A stretch of 64,000 nucleotides of DNA, taken from the NCBI GenBank assembly GCA_036489755.1, contig DASXFD010000042.1, positions 62,001 to 126,000 of the forward strand, read 5' to 3'. Shown one piece after another: positions 59,564 through 64,000 of the stretch (the first letter of the stretch is position 1; each line of letters opens with the position of its first letter). This stretch comes from JABFXX01 sp036489755 (GTDB taxonomy: Bacteria > Myxococcota_A > Polyangia > Haliangiales > Haliangiaceae). The notes below the pieces were generated by a model, which saw only the letters and a program-made list of their open reading frames with translations, made no database searches and was not told the origin of the DNA. The position numbers were made by a program, and so were the translations under genes.

Positions 59564-60733
59564 TTACGGACAGTTTGCCAGCGCCTCGCGCATCGCGGTC
59601 GTCGCGGACTCGCACGCACCTTTGATCGCGTCGCCCATCGTCGGGCTCTCCTTCATCGCCGTCTCGAGCGCCTCGAGCGCTTCCGCGAAGCCATCGCGCG
59701 ACTCCTTCGCCAGCGACGGGCACGCCAATCCGCGCAGCACGAGCGCGCGAAATTCCTTGCACTCGGGCGGCAGCGCGACGCCCGGGCCGACCCCGAGTGC
59801 CGGATGCCCCCACATCGCCGCCGTGACCGGCGTGCCGTCGAAGCATTCGACCTGACCGCCCGTCGCCAGGCACGCGCGCAGCGTGGCGTCCCACGCATCC
59901 GCAGTGCAGGCCTTCTGCATCGCCGTTCGCGAGCCGGCGATCGCTTTCTTGCGGTCGGCGGGCGTCGCTCCGGCGAGCGCGTCTTTCCAGCTCGCGTCGC
60001 CGTAATAGACACCGACGACCTTCGCGCACGCGATCGAGGCCGGCTTCTGTTTCGCGGCCGCGATCTTGCCGGCGCGCGTCGAGATGTCGCCGAGCGAGCC
60101 GCTGAACGCGTCCTTCGTCGACTCGAGCTGCATGCAGCTCGACAGCGCATCGGCCGGCGCACTGTCGGCGATCAGGCACCGCTTGGTCGCCTCGTTCCAC
60201 GGGTTGTCGTTGCACTCGCTCTCGACGAGCCTGCGGCGCGCGGCGATCACCCAATCGCGCTCGACGGTCACGTCGCCGGAGAGCTTCTCGACCGCATCGC
60301 CGACGGTCTCGCACGACGTGCTGTTGCTCGTCGGATCGTCGGCATCGGCCTCCGATGCGATGTCGCCGTACTGCGCGGTCCACGCCGCGAGCCGCGCCTG
60401 GTAGTGCTCGGTCAGCGTCTGCGGCAGCTTGTCGAGGCACGACTGCGGCGTGCGGCTCTGGGCGACGCACTGCACGACCTGCGGCCCCCAATGATCGTCG
60501 GTGCACGCGGCGGTGATCGCCGTTTCGCGCGCTACACCGGCGGCCTTCGCGGCATCGCCCGCCGAGCCAGGTGCGCCCTCGCCGGCGACCGCGCCGCGCA
60601 AGATCACGCCGACCTCGGCGCACGTCGTCGGCGCGATCGTCGACGGTGGCGCGGCCGGTGACTTCGGCGTCGCCGCCGGCTCGCTCGCACCGCACGCCGC
60701 AACAACGATCCAGACGCCCAGCTGGGTTCGCAC
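59564..60733 (-). CDS. Cys-containing lipoprotein with repeated motifs
   Basis: The 389-residue product starts with a lipoprotein signal (LGVWIVVAACGASEP, lipid Cys at 14). The mature part is Ala/Thr-rich with at least twelve Cys in spaced pairs, including VVQCVAQSRTPQSC, ESECNDNPWNEATKRC and ATLRACLATGGQVEC; these look like imperfect internal repeats, each with a Cys pair that could form a disulphide. GTG start at 60733. No family recognised. Convergence with nothing; it follows the acyl-CoA dehydrogenase on the same strand with 13 bases between. Confidence 0.75.
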   Translation of the reverse strand: MRTQLGVWIVVAACGASEPAATPKSPAAPPSTIAPTTCAEVGVILRGAVAGEGAPGSAGDAAKAAGVARETAITAACTDDHWGPQVVQCVAQSRTPQSCLDKLPQTLTEHYQARLAAWTAQYGDIASEADADDPTSNSTSCETVGDAVEKLSGDVTVERDWVIAARRRLVESECNDNPWNEATKRCLIADSAPADALSSCMQLESTKDAFSGSLGDISTRAGKIAAAKQKPASIACAKVVGVYYGDASWKDALAGATPADRKKAIAGSRTAMQKACTADAWDATLRACLATGGQVECFDGTPVTAAMWGHPALGVGPGVALPPECKEFRALVLRGLACPSLAKESRDGFAEALEALETAMKESPTMGDAIKGACESATTAMREALANCP

Positions 60734-60746
60734 CAGACGGACTATG

Positions 60747-62589
<1,843 letters not shown>

Positions 62590-62591
<2 letters not shown>

Positions 62592-62609
62592 GAATGAACC
62601 GTCATTCAT
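62590..62609. promoter_or_regulatory. Inverted-repeat operator resembling TetR-type fatty-acid regulator box
   Basis: ATGAATGA and TCATTCAT form a perfect 8-base inverted repeat with four bases between. It resembles the TGAATGA/TCATTCA boxes bound by TetR-family regulators of fatty-acid degradation (FadR type of Bacillus). It lies immediately downstream of the -10 of the acyl-CoA dehydrogenase promoter and over its probable start, so a bound regulator should block transcription, and an acyl-CoA effector would release it. Confidence 0.65.
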
Positions 62610-62638
62610 TTTATGGCGCTACTAACACGCCGCGTCAA
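62610..62638 (-). promoter_or_regulatory. Sigma-70-type promoter of acyl-CoA dehydrogenase
   Basis: The minus strand has TTGACG (62633-62638) and CATAAA (62610-62615), separated by exactly 17 bases. The operator-like repeat begins right after the -10. The spacing and the -35 match make this the clearest promoter in the window. Confidence 0.6.
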
Positions 62639-62671
62639 TAGCCGTCGTGGTGGGGTCTGCACCCCGGCGCA

Positions 62672-62875
62672 CTAGAACAGCTTCTTGACGAGCGGGTGGC
62701 CCGCATCGAGACAGGCGCGAGCGTCCGCGGCCTCGCGGTTGTCCTCGGGCTTGAACCGGCCGCTGATGCCGCGAAGGCTATCGCAGTCGACCCCACCGGT
62801 GAAGGTCGCGAGCTGCTCGGTCCGGATCTCGACGATGGGAGCGCGGTTCGAAATGCGAGTCGATTTGTTCGGCAG
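62672..62875 (-). CDS. Short GG-motif peptide with no standard start codon
   Basis: An open frame reading IVEIRTEQLATFTGG and then VDCDSLRG, with DARACLDAGHPLVKKLF at the end, runs to a TAG at 62672. The leader-like part (EQLATFTGG) resembles the two other GG-motif peptides. The mature part would have two Cys. No ATG, GTG or TTG lies in frame after the upstream stop; CTG at 62875 or ATT at 62854 would give 67 or 60 residues. It may be a real gene with a rare start, a decayed gene or a frameshifted one. Confidence 0.45.
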   Translation of the reverse strand: MPNKSTRISNRAPIVEIRTEQLATFTGGVDCDSLRGISGRFKPEDNREAADARACLDAGHPLVKKLF

Positions 62876-63117
62876 TAGAGCAATGGCTGCGCCAGCTCGA
62901 GCAATCGATGACTCGGCGGAATCCCCAGGACATCCCGTGCTCCGCCGGTTTCAGCGGCTACGCGCACAGCCATAGTCAGCCACTCGCGGCGTCACTGTCG
63001 CCCGCGATCGACGGCACTTGGGGGCAATCTCCCAGCCAGTGCACAACTCGATCAGTCATGCGCACGTTAGTGATCTCGCGGAGCTCGCGTGGCATCGCGG
63101 CTGCACTTCATGCCGGC
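62876..63117. other. Intergenic remainder without recognisable gene
   Basis: The interval between the cryptic minus-strand peptide and the plus-strand GG-motif peptide shows no convincing gene or site. Longer frames here on both strands lack family resemblance. Confidence 0.4.
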
Positions 63118-63297
63118 ATGACGCGCTTGACTAAGCTCGACCTCGCGACGGTGACCGGCGGCGGATTCTTCTCCGACTTGCTCGGCATCTCGAAACCCGA
63201 CACCGGTGCCGTGCTCGGCACGGCGACGTTCCCCGACGGCCGCAAGCTCGATCTCGATGCGGTCGCCGCGGCGAACGCGCGCATTCGTCCGCGCTGA
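63118..63297 (+). CDS. Small GG-motif peptide
   Basis: The 59-residue peptide begins TRLTKLDLATVTGGG (Gly 14-16), similar to a double-glycine leader, and continues with a mature part FFSDLLGISKPDTG, then LDLDAVAAANARIRPR. It has no Cys. A longer form from the ATG at 63058 is possible. No modifying enzyme or exporter is adjacent; it ends one base before the convergent PPOX gene. Small secreted peptides with such leaders are usually bacteriocin-like or signalling peptides. Confidence 0.6.
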   Translation: MTRLTKLDLATVTGGGFFSDLLGISKPDTGAVLGTATFPDGRKLDLDAVAAANARIRPR

Positions 63298-63298
63298 C

Positions 63299-63937
63299 TC
63301 AGTACATACCTTCGCGGCGCGCGTAGCGCTCGGCGCGCGCGCGATCGTACTCGGTGCCATCGAACTCATCGCCGAGGATGCCCTTCAAGATCTCGCCGCT
63401 CGTCGGCAGCGTGCCCGGCGCCACGAACCGCGACGGATCCCAGAGCTGCGAGCGCATGAACGCCTTCGGGCACTGCGTGTACGCGGCCTCGATGTCGACG
63501 AGGATCCCGAGCTTGGGAACCTTGCCCTCGAGCGTGCTCGGCGCGAGCAGGCCTGCATCGGTGGTCAGCGTGGCGCGGCCGTTGACCCGGAACGTCTCGC
63601 CGATGCCGGGGATCACGAACAAGATCCCGATGCGGTGGTTCTCGACGATGTTGCGCAGCGTATCCGCGAGCCGATTGCCGGGCCGCTCCGGCACGAGCAA
63701 CGTGCGGTCGTCGAGGATCCGCACGAATCCCGCCGGATCGCCGCGCGGGCTGACGTCGCACGTGCCACTCGCGTCACACGTCGCGAGGCACGCGAACGGT
63801 GCGAGCTCGATGAAGCGCCGCGTGTGCGGCGTGAGGCGATCGATGATCTTCGCGCGCGTGGTCGGCAACGGTTCACCGAGCAGCTCGCGCAGCGCCGCGT
63901 CGCTGTCGATCGTCGCGTCGGTCAGGCGGTGCGGCAT
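63299..63937 (-). CDS. PPOX-class FMN-dependent flavoprotein
   Basis: The 212-residue protein fits the pyridoxamine 5-prime-phosphate oxidase-like split-barrel fold: FIELAPFACLATCDASGTCD, SPRGDPAGFVRILDDRTLLV, ERPGNRLADTLRNIVENHRI and a C-terminal helical part. This resembles the MSMEG_1061 FMN-dependent subgroup. Substrate unknown. It follows the C-terminal end of another minus-strand gene by nine bases. Confidence 0.88.
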   Translation of the reverse strand: MPHRLTDATIDSDAALRELLGEPLPTTRAKIIDRLTPHTRRFIELAPFACLATCDASGTCDVSPRGDPAGFVRILDDRTLLVPERPGNRLADTLRNIVENHRIGILFVIPGIGETFRVNGRATLTTDAGLLAPSTLEGKVPKLGILVDIEAAYTQCPKAFMRSQLWDPSRFVAPGTLPTSGEILKGILGDEFDGTEYDRARAERYARREGMY

Positions 63938-63946
63938 GCGAGCAGT

Positions 63947-64000
63947 CTACGACCATCGCGCCAGATAGTCGGTGATCTCGAGCTTGCGACGCGTCGCCGT
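63947..64000 (-). CDS. Partial C-terminal end of an unidentified gene
   Basis: The minus strand at the window edge encodes the last 17 residues of a gene (RRKLEITDYLARWS at the end), ending at TAG. Too short to assign. Nine bases separate it from the start of the PPOX gene, so the two probably form an operon. Confidence 0.4.
   Translation of the reverse strand, partial: TATRRKLEITDYLARWS

Noticed and set aside
62635..62973. 112-codon minus-strand frame in the intergenic region
   Set aside because: Ser/Arg-rich with no recognisable domain; the other minus-strand frame here carries the GG motif instead.

Overview
The window is a stretch of very GC-rich bacterial chromosome, densely packed with genes on both strands. 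The gene content suggests a myxobacterium-like member of the Myxococcota: many lipoproteins with very short signal peptides (LAAC, GCGRFGFD-type starts), giant TPR and HEAT-repeat proteins, partner-switching regulators, PAS, HAMP-phosphatase and HDOD signalling proteins, and a plausible sigma-54 site. This placement is inferred from gene style. No rRNA, tRNA, insertion sequence, integrase or CRISPR array was seen.

Layout. 1-11.5 kb: a lipoprotein; a minus-strand pair of an nSTAND-type ATPase with HEAT repeats and a CAP-domain lipoprotein; then a plus-strand operon of two DUF4139-type surface proteins and a two-gene ABC exporter. 11.5-23.9 kb: a SnoaL-like protein, a HATPase regulator, a 2107-residue TPR protein, a STAS/zinc-ribbon membrane protein, a SEC-C protein, an AmpG-like transporter and a LamG-like lipoprotein. 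24-27.8 kb: glycogen phosphorylase, convergent with a compact three-gene RiPP-like cassette (GG-leader precursor with three Cys, DUF692/MNIO enzyme, small unknown partner). 28-39.1 kb: an alpha/beta-hydrolase lipoprotein with a possible barrel tail, a PAS protein, a SpoIIE-type phosphatase operon with a TPR protein and a phosphonate-type binding protein, a REC-HDOD regulator, a DUF4349 lipoprotein, an unknown protein and an EamA transporter. 39.2-52.6 kb: an exopolysaccharide-type locus (initiating sugar transferase, RsbW-like kinase and STAS antagonist, two glycosyltransferases, two Wzz-like co-polymerases, a degenerate BY-kinase, a DUF4091 lipoprotein, an oxidoreductase-epimerase fusion) with a beta-barrel protein at its end. 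52.6-64 kb: a FAD-dependent oxidoreductase in an operon with HEAT-repeat and propeller/TPR proteins, a Cys-rich lipoprotein, an acyl-CoA dehydrogenase with a readable promoter and operator, two further GG-motif small peptides, and a PPOX-class flavoprotein.

Three patterns run through the window. First, tightly coupled 4-base gene overlaps use every NTGA form (ATGA, GTGA, TTGA, CTGA) plus one ATAA, so three genes appear to start at CTG or ATA. Second, all eight convergent gene pairs overlap or are at most four bases apart, leaving no room for ordinary terminators between them. Third, three short peptides carry a bacteriocin-like double-glycine leader motif; one sits beside an MNIO enzyme, and that cassette is the best candidate for an undescribed system.
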